This document shows, piece after piece, positions 45,201 through 57,289 of a DNA stretch of 64,000 nucleotides (position 1 is its first letter; every line of letters begins with the position of its first letter). The notes under the pieces were generated by a model. It saw nothing but the letters and a program-made list of their open reading frames with translations. It was not told where the DNA came from and did no database searches. The stretch lies in contig JBITNC010000002.1 in the NCBI GenBank assembly GCA_050084985.1, positions 22,258,001-22,322,000 of the forward strand, read 5' to 3'. The translations under genes were made by a program, and so were the position numbers. This DNA is from Nageia nagi. Its lineage: Eukaryota > Pinophyta.

Positions 45201-46660
45201 CTTCATTACCCATTGAAGGTAACTTCACCAACCAAATAGCATCCTTAAACTTATAGAATTAAGCTTTCGAGAGGGGCTTGATGAATAAATCAATAGAGTT
45301 CAAAGTGGATGGACAATACTCCAGATGTATGATGCCATCAAGAACCTTTTTTCTAATAAAATGGATATAAATTTCTATATTTTTTGTTCTCTTATGGAAC
45401 ATAAAATTTTTAACCAAAAAAATAGCCAACTAATTATCTGAAGAGATCAAAGATGAGCCACCTTGCTCATACCCAATTTCTTTCAAAATATGCCTTAGCC
45501 AAATGGCTTCTTGGGTTGTAACAGATATGGCATGGTATTTAGCTTCTATAGTGGAAAGAGAAACAATAGGCTACTTCTTGGAAGCTTAAGAGATAGCACC
45601 TAAACCAATACTAAACACATACATAGAGGTTGATTTCCTATCATTTCTATTTTCCTCATAGTCACAATCTGAGAATCTAGAGAGAATAAATGAGAGCAAC
45701 TTAGAATACTTGAGAACAAGATCCTTAATCCCTGCAATATACATCAAGATTTACTTAAGAGCATGAAGGTGCTCAACATAAGATTTTTGCATGAATCATA
45801 CCATCAGATTCAATGTAAAGGTAATATCTAGCTTAGATATAGTCAAATACAAAAGACTACTAATTAATTACCTATAAGTTATAGCATTAACCAATTAAGA
45901 GTTAGAGCTCAAAGAAATAGTGATTATAGGAGAGATTGAGATCATAGCATATCTACACTCCTCCATTCTACACTTTTGCAAGATGTCTAATATCTACTTA
46001 GATTAATTGAGATAAGTACAATCTTTGTATTGATACACTTGCATTCCAAGATAGTAGTGTAAAATACCAAGATCAATAATTTCAAATATTTATTTAAGTT
46101 TGGATATGCACTCTTGAATGATTTCATCATTATTTTCAGTAATCAAAAGATCATCCACATAAAGGAGAATCAAGACCACATCTTTCCTTTGATTGAGTAC
46201 ATGTAGATCAAAGTTAGAAAAATACTTAGAGAAACCAATATCTACAAAGTATCCTAAAATCTTTTTATACTAAGCTTAAGGTGCTTACTTAACTCCATAT
46301 AATGACTTCTTTAGCTTGTACAAAAAGGACTCTTTGCCTTTCACAATAAATCCTTTTGGTTGATTTATGAAGATTTCTACATCTAAGTCACCATTGAGAA
46401 ATGCCCTTTTGATGTCAAGTTGAAAATTTTTTTATCTTTGAGCTTCAAAAAAAGTAAGGATAATCTTGATAGTAGACATCTTTGCCATGAGAGCAAAGGT
46501 TTTCTCATAATCTACATCATATTTCTGAGCAAAACCTTTAGCTACTAACCTTATCTTGTATTTTTCAATATCTCTAATTGAATTGAATTTGACCTTGTAG
46601 ATCCACTTATTACTAGTCACATTTTTCTCATTAGCATAAGGAACCAAGTCTTAAGTTTTA
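45201..46660 (-). pseudogene. Copia B reverse transcriptase and RNase H
   Basis: All RT blocks are visible: NKWIYKVKFN, KIRLVAKGFAQKYDVDYEKTF, FQLDIKRAFLNGDLDVEIFI, KKSLYGVK, and the catalytic LILLYVDDLLITEN with YVDD intact (about 46146-46160). RNase H follows with RKSTSMYVFSIGLGAIS, LSTIEAKYHAIS and LKEIGYEQ, ending near IWLVKLPSMGNE. About fifteen stops interrupt the frame. It is the most complete copia polymerase in the window. Confidence 0.85.
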
Positions 46661-46854
46661 GTTTTCATAAGTGCCTCATACTCCATTTTCATGGCTTCCA
46701 TCTAGCACTTGTGCTTTGAGGTTTCTTTGAAGGATGAGGGCTCATGCTTGTTGTCAATCTTGGCAAATAAGTATTTATTCAAGGTCATGCTTCTTATTAC
46801 CCTTTGTGTTGAAGAATTTTATTCCTGATATGACTTATTTACATCAATATCTAA

Positions 46855-47410
46855 CTAGCAAGATGCAACTAAAGATTCTTTTGGATCATCAACATCCTCA
46901 TTAGAAGTAGATTCATTAGGAAGTTCATTAAATTTTACATCTTTTGAAATTAACATTGCTTTGTAGGATGGAGAGTAGAGCCTGTAGCCTCTATGCTGAC
47001 TATCATAACCTACAAAGATGCATTTTTTAGCTCTTTTATCTAACTTATTTTTCTCAAAAATAATGTAAGAGAATACCTGACAATCAAACACCCTAAGGTG
47101 AGAAATGTTAGATTTTTTTCTTAACCATGCCTTAAAAGGAGTTTTTCCCTTAACAACTTTTATGAGACACCTATTCAAGGTGTAAATAACAATACTTATG
47201 ATTTTAAAGTTAGTTCGATTTTTAACAAAGGCCTTAAAAACTTAAAACTCTCTAAGGTTTGATCCTTATGCTCAAGTAGATACCCAAAGGTCATCTTACT
47301 AAATTCATCAATGAAGATTAAAATGTAAGATGCTCCTCCAAGTGACTTAGTTTGAAATAGACCTATTAAATCTAAATACACAAGTTAAAGAGGTTGAAAT
47401 GCTCTTGTTG
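46855..47410 (-). pseudogene. Copia B integrase with an internal deletion
   Basis: The first part (47196-47381) contains LDLIGLFQTKSLGGASYI and FGYLLEHKDQT. It then jumps to the C-terminal part (46855-47178), TLNRCLIKVVKGKTPFKAW and KKCIFVGYDSQHRGYRLY. By comparison with A1, about 70 residues are missing, including the S-D-N-G-G-E-Y Asp and the catalytic Glu. Integrase activity is therefore impossible from this copy. Confidence 0.8.
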
Positions 47411-48090
47411 CCTTATCTTTTTCAAATTTTTATCTATGCATCTTATCAAAAATGCACTTCTCGCATAGACCAACCAAAAGAGAAATTAATGGAAAACCTT
47501 CAACAAGTTCTTAATCTTTCTTAACTTGAATACTCTTATGGTCAAGGTGCCCTAAATGATAGTTCGATAAATTATTTTTAGAACACACACTAGAAGTAAG
47601 ACACATCTTTGATGGAATTTGATCCATAATGTAGAGGTTATCTTTCACAGATACTTTAACCAATGTGGCAAGTCCTTTCTTAATGCACCAAGATTGAGAG
47701 TCAAACTCAAAAGAGTATCCTTTTTTAGCAACTTGGATTATGGAGAGAAGGTTCATCCTTAACTTAAGAACATAGAAAACATTATCAAGAACCTTTTCAT
47801 GAATTAGCAGACTCTCAATTCCTTGAAATTCAAAGGTAGAGTTATCACCTATCACAACCACATCTTTTCTATACTTATGAAAGTTCTCAAAATTTTATTT
47901 TTCAAAGCATAGGTGATTAGTGCAACCAGAATTAAGAATCTACTCAAATGAAAAAGAGTGAGACATAAAGTAGAGTGTCACAGTAAAACTAGCATGAATA
48001 TTCTTCTTTCCTTTGAAATTTTTTACATTTCTATTATCTTTGTTCTTTTTCTCTCTTTTCTTTTTATAGCAATCAACTTTTTTATGACCT
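47411..48090 (-). pseudogene. Copia B protease and GAG-pre-integrase
   Basis: The 116-codon frame at 47511-47861 covers VVIGDNSTFEFQGIESLLIH, YVLKLRMNLLSIIQVAK and the pre-integrase region YHLGHLDHKSIQVKKD. The protease active site is just upstream in another frame near 47925-47950, where a degraded C-T-N-H is visible. Frameshifts separate the pieces. Confidence 0.7.
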
Positions 48091-48953
48091 TGAATTCCAT
48101 AATAGTTACAATTACCATCAATTTTTTTTTTTTAAATAAGGATTATTTTTTTTTTCTTTTCTATCTCTTTGCTTGAAGTGGATATTGTTACCATTGTTTT
48201 TATTGCTATGGTTATTATTTCTAATGTTTATGTTATTGTTGTATCCATTACCTCTTTTCTCAAATATTTTAAAGTAAGAAAGATAATATTTCTTTTGATG
48301 GTTAAACTTCTTCTTGAAAAGAGCTTTGGTTACCTAAGAGCAATGTTATTATCCTTAAAAAAAATTAACGCCTTATTGTTAAGGGTTTCCTCATGCTTTA
48401 ATAGGTACCTAGAAAGGTTCTCAAGGGAGAAGACTTATTCTTTGTCATCAAGCCTTGTTTCTATAACCGTCATAAAGTTTTCAAATTATGAAGAAAGACT
48501 TTGAAGAATGATGAATACTATGAACTCATCATTGATCCAATTGCATCCATAAACAATAAGTTTGGTCCTTAGGTTAATGATTTTATTTAAGTAGATAGCC
48601 ACATTTTCATCTTCTCCTTAACAAGATTGAAATAACTTTTGGAGAATGGTAAACCTTCTTGAAAACTTTGAATCAAGGTAGATTTGCTTAAGCTTATCCT
48701 AAGCTTCTTTTTTTGAGGTTGAAGAGGAAATCATCAAGAGCACATCATCTGAAACTGCATAAAAGATCATGGAGGTTGTTAACTCATTCTTCATTTTGTA
48801 AGCCTCTAAGGCCTTCTCATCTGTAAAAGATATAAGGTTCTCATTCACTATTTGCCAAAGCTTCTTTTCTTGTAACTTAGCTCTCATTCGAGGTTCCTAA
48901 ATCCCAAAGTTAGTACCATCAAGAATGTATTTGGATAAAAATGATTCTTCCAT
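48091..48953 (-). pseudogene. Copia B gag
   Basis: The ATG at 48953 starts MEESFLSKYILDGTNFGIWE. The frame continues in pieces with LWQIVNENLISFTDEKALEA (48699-48887), the gag core L-K-Q-I-Y-L and F-S-R-R-F equivalents, and a Lys/Asn-rich tail. The knuckle near 48095 reads CNYYGIQGHKKVDC, again with Tyr for the second Cys. Confidence 0.7.
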
Positions 48954-51849
48954 TTGCTACATAAGAAAGTGAAAAAATAATAAGCATGTGGTTTAATAAA
49001 TAATATTAAATGTTAAGTTTTAACCAAGTAAATAATACATGTTACATTTAACACTAAAAACATCTTGATTTGATTCATAAGTGCAAATGTTTTACATCTC
49101 AAATAATAACCCATGTACCCAAATACATTTCTCATCTCAAGAATCGTAGATGTAGAGTGATATTGTTGAGACTTATTTTCTTATCTAAAATTAGGCCTTC
49201 ACTTGGATGCCCACACAAGAGGAGCCCAAGTAATACCAATCCTCAACCAGTTCATCTTGATCAGTTTTATATTCTCATAAGGAGAAGTACTTACTATTTT
49301 CCTAAGTTGTGATGTTTATTGGATCGACTAAATTATTAATCTTGATTAGGTTTCAAGTTATCCTTCTAGGTTATTAGGATAATTCTTGAATGGACATGCA
49401 AATATGTGGTATCACTACACACATATCTGTCCACCTATTGGAGTTAAATCTACACCAACAAAGGACTTATTGGTAATTGAGAAGTACAAACTTTTTACCA
49501 TTTTGATTATCAAACTTAAAGGCTCTAGTTCACCTATCCTTACCTTATGGATCCTTAAACAAGTCATGTTTGCAAAATGTACATGCAGATGTGTTTATTT
49601 TAGGGGGATGCTCATATCAATGTTTGCTTTTTTATTTGCATAAGCAAATAAAGCAATATACGAAACATGAAGTCAAAGAGCATAAGTAAAAAAAATCATC
49701 CATTTGAAATTTGAAATCTAAGATTCTAATGGGTTTTGTTTACTAACTCTTAAAGGACATCTTTACAAAGATCCATAATTTGCACGAGTTAACTTTACAA
49801 GAAGAAATGGTTAATACTTAAGTATTCATTAATTCTATAATTTGCATATGTTAACTTTGCATAAAGCATGCATAAAAATTAAGTTCTAAAAATATGCATC
49901 ATTAACTTTTAAGTACTAAACATGCATCATTTAAGCATAAGCATGCATCATTTGACTTTAAAAAAAGTAAGTATCTAACTTAAAATTTAAGTCCTTAAGC
50001 ATTCATCACCAAAAATTAAGTTCTAAGCATGTTTCATTAACTTAAACATTTAAGTACTAAACATGCATCATTTAAGTATAAACATGCATTAACTTAACAA
50101 ATAAGTACTATGCATTTAACTTTTAAGTAGTAAGCACTTAAAATTTTAAAATTTTAAGCCCTAATCATTAAGTAAGCATCATGTTTTAAAATTTAAGTAA
50201 AAAAAATTCATTCAAAATTTCCCCTTTTTTTAACTTAAGGTTGTACCCCTAAAGATAACATAAAGGGACTTGTAAAAAAAATTCTTTAAGTACGTATCTA
50301 TTCTACTATTGTTAAGTAGAATGCAAAACAAGTCCTCTTTCAATTAATCATTAACTTTTTAACTTTAGGTAATTTAGCTAAAAATTATTTATCATCTTAA
50401 GGAAAAATTCAATTATAGCTAAATTTATCATAACCCGAAAAAAATGATAAACACTAATTAATTTTTTTAAGTTGGAGCTCTAAAAAAAAGGCACACTTAC
50501 TTTCTTCACACTCTAATGTATTAATGAATTACAAGTTCATTAAAAAAATAGATGAACCAACAAGTAAGGTCTATGATGCTCCTACTAGAGAGAGAGAGAG
50601 AGAGAGATTAATTATTTTCCTCCATTTTTACTCCAAGAAACTTAAAATATACTTCAAGCATTAATTGTGGAGTTCTATTTTACTCCATGTAAGCTTAAAA
50701 GAAAGGAACTGATACCCCTATGCAGACTAAGGACAATGATGGAAAAGAAAAAAATTAATGGGAAACTCTTAAAAGATAAATTAATGAGAGAAGGAGGTTG
50801 CACAAAGGGAAAGTGAGGAGTGATGGAGGGGCCATGAAGGGAGGATGCATAGAGAGAAGCGTGAGTAGAAGGAGGCTGGGAGGGAGCATGATTGTAGGGG
50901 TCTTCACCCATTTTTTAGTCTCATGATAAACCCATAGAGGAATGCAAGTAGAAGGAGGCTGGGTTGGACTATGTACAGAGGGTAAGCACAAGGACAATTG
51001 ATTGGGTAGAGGAGGTAGGGTTGTAATAGATCTACTCCCACCCAAGTTGTTTGGCATTCTTTCTAGCCATTATCTTCTAGTGGGAGCCATGTTTGGATCT
51101 ATTGGAGCAACTGGTTGGCTACAAAATAAATTTGCTCACCACAGAAGATCAAGAAGAGGTGAAAGGGTCAAGGGCCCCAAAAGTCATAGAAGAAAAAGTA
51201 GAAGAAGCCATGCGAGACCCAACCTTCTTGTATCTACCATCGAACCTAAGTTCTTATTCTCAATTTTCCACCTTTTCAAATTTTGAGAATCTCACTTAAG
51301 GTTCACAAAAAAATTGTAAACATTGATAAAAAAACTATTTTACTACAATAATGCAAAAATATATATTTTTTAAATTTTTTCTGCCAATATATATATATAT
51401 TTTTGAGTTAGTATCAAAAATAGTTGAAGTAAATATTTGAAGGATACAACTATTTTGATAAGGGAATTAAGGTAGGCAAAACTATAATATATAAACTTTA
51501 TAAAATTTGGCATATAATTTTTGAAGAAAAACATTAGTATATTTTTACTCAAATTCTTTGATATACCTTCAAAATATTAAGGATATGCAAACTTATAACA
51601 ATAGGCAATATTAAAAATTACAACTAACAATAAGATATGTTAGTAAAAAAAATTATTATTTTAAGCAAATTTTATCATAAATAAGGACTCCCATAACAAA
51701 AAATATGTTATTAACATAATGCAATAATCCATAAGATTTTCAAAGGTGGAGGAATTTTATACCTTCTCTTAGTTTTACCTTACCAATGGGATGTAAAATT
51801 GTAAATGGAGAAGGATCACCAAGATGTTGAAGAAGAGGTTCCACAACAA
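48954..51849 (-). other. Copia B long 5' leader
   Basis: About 2.9 kb of non-coding sequence. Close to gag (49140-49780) it matches the leaders of A1, the inverted element and A4. Further upstream it has a (GA)n run (50589-50608) and a GC-richer stretch (50700-51290). Several short frames there have no recognisable product and are probably chance. Confidence 0.6.
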
Positions 51850-51861
51850 GCTCTGATACCA
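51850..51861 (-). other. Primer-binding site of copia B
   Basis: TGGTATCAGAGC on the minus strand, two bases after the LTR end, an exact initiator-Met tRNA site. Confidence 0.9.
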
Positions 51862-51863
51862 AA

Positions 51864-52284
51864 TGAGATAATTGAACTATAAAAATAACAATATTAAACT
51901 ACCAAGATTACATGAAAGCTTTCAATTCACATCTAACTATCACATAAAGTAATCTCATAAAGATAACATAAGATGTCAGTGGTTCCTCCAACTAGGAGTA
52001 CATCCACTAACTAGATCTCTCTTCTTAACAAATATGAACTCTTACAATCCTCCTACTCTTTTCCCTTGACCACTATCCTATAACATAACTTTACTCTACA
52101 ATTGGTGTGTGATAAAAAAGAGGGAGCTTTCTATTTATAGGCCAAAATTCTTCTTTGGATCACCCTTTTATTCAATGTACAAAAGCATGACATGCACATC
52201 CTTTTACCCAAGGGGCATGCTTCACTGAATACTTAAGGTATCAAATGATACCCTTAAGTATTAATGAATTTACATAGAAGATCA
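51864..52284 (-). repeat. 5' LTR of copia B, outer end lost
   Basis: 421 bp matching 43995-44492. The last about 77 bp (the TGTTGG start) are missing: at ACATAGAAGATCATGATC the sequence switches to plus-strand copia integrase. Confidence 0.85.
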
Positions 52285-53160
52285 TGATCTTGTAAAAGGT
52301 TTGCCTACAATATCACCTACAATTGGTCTTTGTGAGAAGTGCATTTAGATCAAATTAATCAACAAAAATTTCTAAAAGATAATGCAACTAGAGTAACTCA
52401 ACCTCTTCAGCTTGTGCATTCAGATTTTATGGGTCTATTTTCAACTAAGTCATTTGTGGGAGCATCTTATGTCTTGACCTTTATTGATGACTACAACAAG
52501 ATGACATTTGGTTATATTATATAACACAAGGATCAAACCTTTGATAGGTTCAAAGATTTCAAAGCCTTGGTAGAAAATTAGTTTGGATTCAAAATCAAGA
52601 TGTTGAGATCTGATAATGGAAAAGAGTATATTAATAATGAATTTAATAATTTCTGTAACAAGCATGGAATTAATAGGTAGTTTACTATCCCTTACACTTC
52701 TTAGCATAATGGTGTAGCCAAAAGAAAGAATATAACCATTCAAAAAATGGCAAGATGTATGTTGGGAAAGCTTCCTAGCACTTTATGGGGTTAAGCTGTA
52801 AATAATACAATCTACATCTTAAATAGGTGTCCTATGAAAGTAGTTGAAGGAAAAACTTCATATGAGGTATGGATAGGAAATAAACTTAACATATCTCACT
52901 TCAGGATCTTTGGATGTGATGCTTATGCCTTTGTTGTTCCTGAGAAAAGGAAGAAGCTATATAAGAGATTTGAAAAGTGTATCTTTGTGGGATTTGATAA
53001 TAAGCTAGAGGCTATAGGATATACCAACCTTCCTCCAGAGTAGTGTTTGTATCTAAGAATGTAAATTTCAATGAATTTCTTAAAGAATATGCTTCTTGGG
53101 AGAACCTAGATGCGGGTGGTGATTCTTCTGTTGCACCTAACTAGTTGTATGTCAATGTGG
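52285..53160 (+). pseudogene. Copia integrase (fragment C)
   Basis: Core motifs HSDFMGLFSTKSFVGASYVL, FIDDYNKMTFGYI, KMLRSDNGKEY and QKMARCMLGKLPSTLWG are in order with stops at Gln/Trp positions. The region where the catalytic Glu lies reads G-V-A-K-R, so the Glu is replaced by Lys. Confidence 0.75.
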
Positions 53161-53219
53161 ATTTGTCACTTAAGGAATAAAACTCTCCAACATAAAAGAT
53201 AACAAAGAGTATGGCCACT

Positions 53220-54393
53220 AATAAATCCTTATTTATCAAAATTGATAGTAAGAATGAGCTCCCATCCTTCAAAGAAGCTTCAAAGCATGTGTGTTGGTTG
53301 AATGCAATGAATGTGGAGTATAAATCTCTAATGAAGAATCAAACTTATGATTTGGTTTCTTATCCCAATGAATAAAATGTTATTGGTAATAAATGGATTT
53401 ACAAGGTCAAATATAATTCAACTAGAGAGATTAAGAAATACAAATCAAGGTTAGTAGCTAAGGGTTTCACTCAAAAATATGAAGTCGATTTTGAGAAAAC
53501 CTTTGCTCTAATGGCAAAGATGCCTACTATCAGGGTAATCCTTGCTCTTTCAGCAAATCAGGGATGGAAATTTTTTCAACTTGATGTCAAAAGTGATTTT
53601 TTTAATGGTGACTTAGTTTTGGAAATCTACATTAGCCAACCATAAGCGTTTGTTGTGGAAGGTAAATAATCTTTTATTTGCAAGCTAAAGAAGTCTTTAT
53701 ATGGACTTACGCAAGCACCTAAGGCTTGTTATAAAAATATTTTAGGATACTTTGAAGATATTAGATTTTTGAAATGCTTCTCTAATACAAATCTTTATGT
53801 GCTCAACCAAGGATAAGACTTAATATTTATTCTTTTCCATATGGATGATCTATTGATTGTAGGGAATAATATAGTCCACATATAAGATTGCATATCCAAA
53901 CTTAAGATAACTTTTAAAATATTAGACCTTGGTCTATTGCACTATTACTTTGGTATGCAAGTGTACCAATACAAAAATTATACTTATCTTAGTCAATCCA
54001 AGTGTATCTCAGATATCTTGCAAAAGTTTTGAATTGAGGAATGCAAACCTATTGCAATCCCAGTCTATTTTGGAATCACTTTGTCTCTTAGTTCCAATTC
54101 TTAGTTGGCAGATGATACAACTTATAGGAAACTAATTGGTAGTCTTCTTTATTTAACTATCTCCAAGCTAGATATTACCTTTGCTATGAATTTTATGTCT
54201 CGCTTTATGCAAAAGCTGTATGTTGAGGACTTCAATGCTATTTACCAACTTTTGAGGTATGTTGTAGGCACTAAGGATCTTGATCTCAACTATAACAAGT
54301 TTCCTTCATTTGTTCTTTTAGGATTGTCAAATTCTAACTATGGAGGAGATAGAAATGACAAAAAATCAACCTCTGCTTATGTGTTTAGCATTG
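53220..54393 (+). pseudogene. Copia RT and truncated RNase H (fragment C)
   Basis: Frame pieces contain HPSKKLQSMC-type linker sequence, then the K-V-D-F-E-K-T-F-A-L-M-A-K-M-P-T-I segment continuous across the point where the element at 26956/35079 is broken. The 107-codon frame at 54105-54428 spans TYRKLIGSLLYLTISKLDI, FMQKLYVEDFNAI and RNDKKSTSAYVFSIAN. It then leaves copia homology mid-RNase H. Confidence 0.75.
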
Positions 54394-56882
54394 CCAATAT
54401 GGAGGAGTGGGTCATGGAAGGAAACTAGTATAAGAAGAATCCTAATCAAGAGTTAGGCTTAGTGCAACAAGATTTGACTACTCTAGTCTTCGAGGGAACA
54501 CCAAATTTTTGGAGGTACAATGATATCCTATTCACAGAAGAGGAATTTCAAACCTTTTTTGATGCATAAATAGATAAAATGAAAGCAATATAGGTCAATG
54601 TTTAAGAAGAAGCACAAAAATATATGGAAATATATTATAAGATGATAAATGATTAACGATCATAGTAGAAATTAAGATTATTGCATTTTAAGATCTGTTG
54701 CTAGAAGAATTAGGTGGGAAACATATTTTTGGAAATAAGATGATAAATATAATATAAGGAAATAATTAATTTATCATCTTAGTGTTGATGTTCCAGGTAG
54801 GAACACTTAATTATTTTCTTATAATATATTTCCTAGCTAATTATTCTAATGACATGTCTTCCAATATATTAATGTAAACAAAAATATATTACTTGGAAAT
54901 AATTAAGTGTTTGTAGGTGGTAATGTCAACATGTAGTTTTGTTTGATTGTTGGGTGGATAAAGGCTTATAAAAAACTAAGTTTGGGGTAGTTAGTGGTTG
55001 ACATCAATATCCAAGTAAAATAGGGATGATGAAGGAAAATACATAATTCCCGTTGGCACCTCTCGACTTACATCAACATTTAGTTAAATGTGGATCCATA
55101 AGGAAAAGGTGTAATTCCTATAGGAATATTTTCTTTGGGCATATTTCGAATGACTTCAATATCCAAAATAACAATATCTAGTAAAGGAGGAGGTAAGAGG
55201 GGGACAAGGCATATATGAAGTGATGTAATCATCTCTTTGAAAGGTAATTTTGAATTAATTTCAAGGATATGAAAATGATGATCTAACGACTATGAGTTTA
55301 ACACTTGATAATGGTCTAGAATTGTAGTATAAGAGCAAAATTATATATAAGGTCCCAAACTATTAGTTTTTACTTGATGATATTTTTAGAGTATCCTTAA
55401 ACACATATGAATAGTTGAAATAATAATGATTGTCAAAAAGTGTCAATTGGATGGCACGAGTGAGGGATAATAACTTCTCTAGTGGCAAGTTACTACTAGG
55501 GATTTTGAGAATGGAGAGTAGCAATAAATCCATCTGAACCATAGATTCTACATGAAGGAAGTACTCTAGTGTTCTAGATGATATCTTAAGCATACATGTG
55601 ATAGATAATCGAGAGTGATAGTGGGACCTATTGAACCATGCATTCTACATGAAGGGAGCACTCCAATGTTCTAGATGATTTCTTTAGTAATAGTTAAAGT
55701 TTTGTTTAAAGGTTATCTTCAATGTAATTGGTGTGCAACCATTCATAATAATTAAGGTTAATGTTAGTTAGTCATTTCCATACAAATTTCAGCTATAAAC
55801 ACAAGAAAAATTGATATAATAATGGTCAAACATTTAAGTGTTTCCCCTCTACAATGTTACTAAGACTACTATTTGAATACAAGTATGACATGTTTGACCT
55901 TTCTTCAATATTTGTCTTCAATTCATAGTGCTTAAATTGTTGTGTATACATTCATATGCACTTCATGGGCTAGGATTATTATTTGAGGTGATACAATTTG
56001 CAGTTGTTAATTTGTATGTCCTTCCAATTATTCCTCTTAAGGGAACTCGAGCTAGTCAAGGACATTCATTTTAATTACTTTATTGTACTTTGGTTTATTT
56101 ATCTCTTTCCTACATATTATTCTTTGTAATAGTAGTGTAGTTAATCTCCCTTTATAGAGACTTTGGCTCAATGAATAAGAAAATTTCCTTATCAATTGGT
56201 TGAATTAAGAAAACCAATTCATCCTCAATTACTTGATTGACATTGATTCATGGGTGTATGAATATTACACAATCTTGATCAACAAAACCATAACAACATA
56301 ACCTTTATATGTGTTCAACTTGCATGCAATTATGTAGGTCTAGTGGATGAGGGTCGCAAATACATTAATAACATGAGTGACGTTTATTAGATTATTATTG
56401 AGATGAATCATTATACATGCATTATTGACTTTATTGGTTATACATGATACCAATATTATGAAGAAGTACTATAATTACTTTAGTTGAGAATTAACATTTT
56501 GTTATGGTTGTAAATATGGGAAATTGCTTTTCACTTACATGGTGGAGTCATGGGAGTGATTTATTCTTCTTTCAAGGAACTTGTATGGATCGAGTTCCAT
56601 CTTAGTAGATGGTCAGCTTGACAATTTCAAACTTTTGATAAGTTTGCAAATTTATTAGTATTTACTGTTATCTTGTTTGTAGAGTTTTAAGTGAAATCCT
56701 ATTTAGTGTGTGGTATTTTTGTACTCACTCAGTCAAATATGTTCCTTTCTTGCATCTTAAACTTTAAACCTAGGGTTTAGCTAGCTTGCTTTTTCCTTGT
56801 TAGATTGTGATTTGATTCTTGATAATTAACCCTAGTTCCTTAATTATTTATTATTATGGGGACCCATCTATAGTTATGAACA
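54394..56882. other. Unassigned region, no supported gene
   Basis: The sequence just after the copia break could encode LVFEGTPNFWRYNDILFTEE (about 54485-54550), which looks coding but matches nothing I recognise. A 96-bp-spaced repeat, GAACCAT..ATTCTACATGAAG, occurs at 55537 and 55633. A minus-strand 76-codon frame at 55363-55593 has no identifiable product. The rest appears non-coding. Confidence 0.4.
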
Positions 56883-57288
56883 TAATTCTATTAGTGGGTA
56901 TCACATGGCTATCTTTGAGTAAAATGCCATAATCATGATTGTAATTTTATATGTATTTTTAACACTCATTTTATGTGAGGCTTGTGTACTTTTTTCAAGC
57001 TCCAAAATTAGATAGTATTTGTTTGAGATTGTATCTATGATTATAGTTTCATATAATGCAATAATTATAGTTTTTATGGTTATCAGCATGATTCTATTAG
57101 GGGGGTATCAGATGGCTATCTTTGAGTAAAATGCCATAATCATGATTGTAATTTTATATGTATTTTTAACACTCATTTTATGTGAGTCTTGTGTACTTTT
57201 TTCAAGCTCCAAAATTAGATAGTGTTTGTTTGAGATTGGATATATGATTATAGTTTCATATAATGCAATGCTTGTAGTATACACGAAA
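56883..57288. repeat. Two-copy tandem duplication, unit 207 bp
   Basis: ATCTTTGAGTAAAATGCC occurs at 56911 and 57118, and both copies run on with very high identity through TTTTTTCAAGCTCCAAAATT to TTTCATATAATGCAAT. The few differences indicate a fairly recent duplication. Confidence 0.9.
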
Positions 57289-57289
57289 A

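Larger units (their letters stand above)
43995..52284 (-). mobile_element. Ty1/copia element B, nearly full length, inserted in A4 gag
   Basis: On the minus strand: a truncated 5' LTR (51864-52284), an exact primer-binding site, a 2.9-kb leader, gag, protease, integrase, RT/RNase H, a 0.7-kb non-coding tail, a purine tract and a 3' LTR (43995-44492). Domain order is copia (integrase before RT). The LTR differs from family A, but internal sequence is clearly related. The insertion lies within the gag start of A4. Stops and an integrase deletion show it is dead. Confidence 0.88.
52285..54393 (+). mobile_element. Ty1/copia fragment C: integrase, RT and part of RNase H
   Basis: Begins with the end of GAG-pre-integrase (LVKGLPTI, C-E-K-C), then integrase (SDFMGLFSTKS, RSDNGKEYINNEF, PYTS followed by a degraded N-G-V-A), the C-terminal domain (52834-53043: VVEGKTSYEVW, KCIFVGFDN), RT and RNase H up to STSAYVFSIA. 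Frameshifts and stops abound. Both ends are truncated. Its strand and family agree with A4, so it may be the continuation of A4 beyond the copia B insertion. Confidence 0.8.

Noticed and set aside
50675-51299. Several frames of 68-100 codons on both strands
   Set aside because: They lie in the copia B leader, overlap each other and have low-complexity Ser/Pro or Arg content without motifs.
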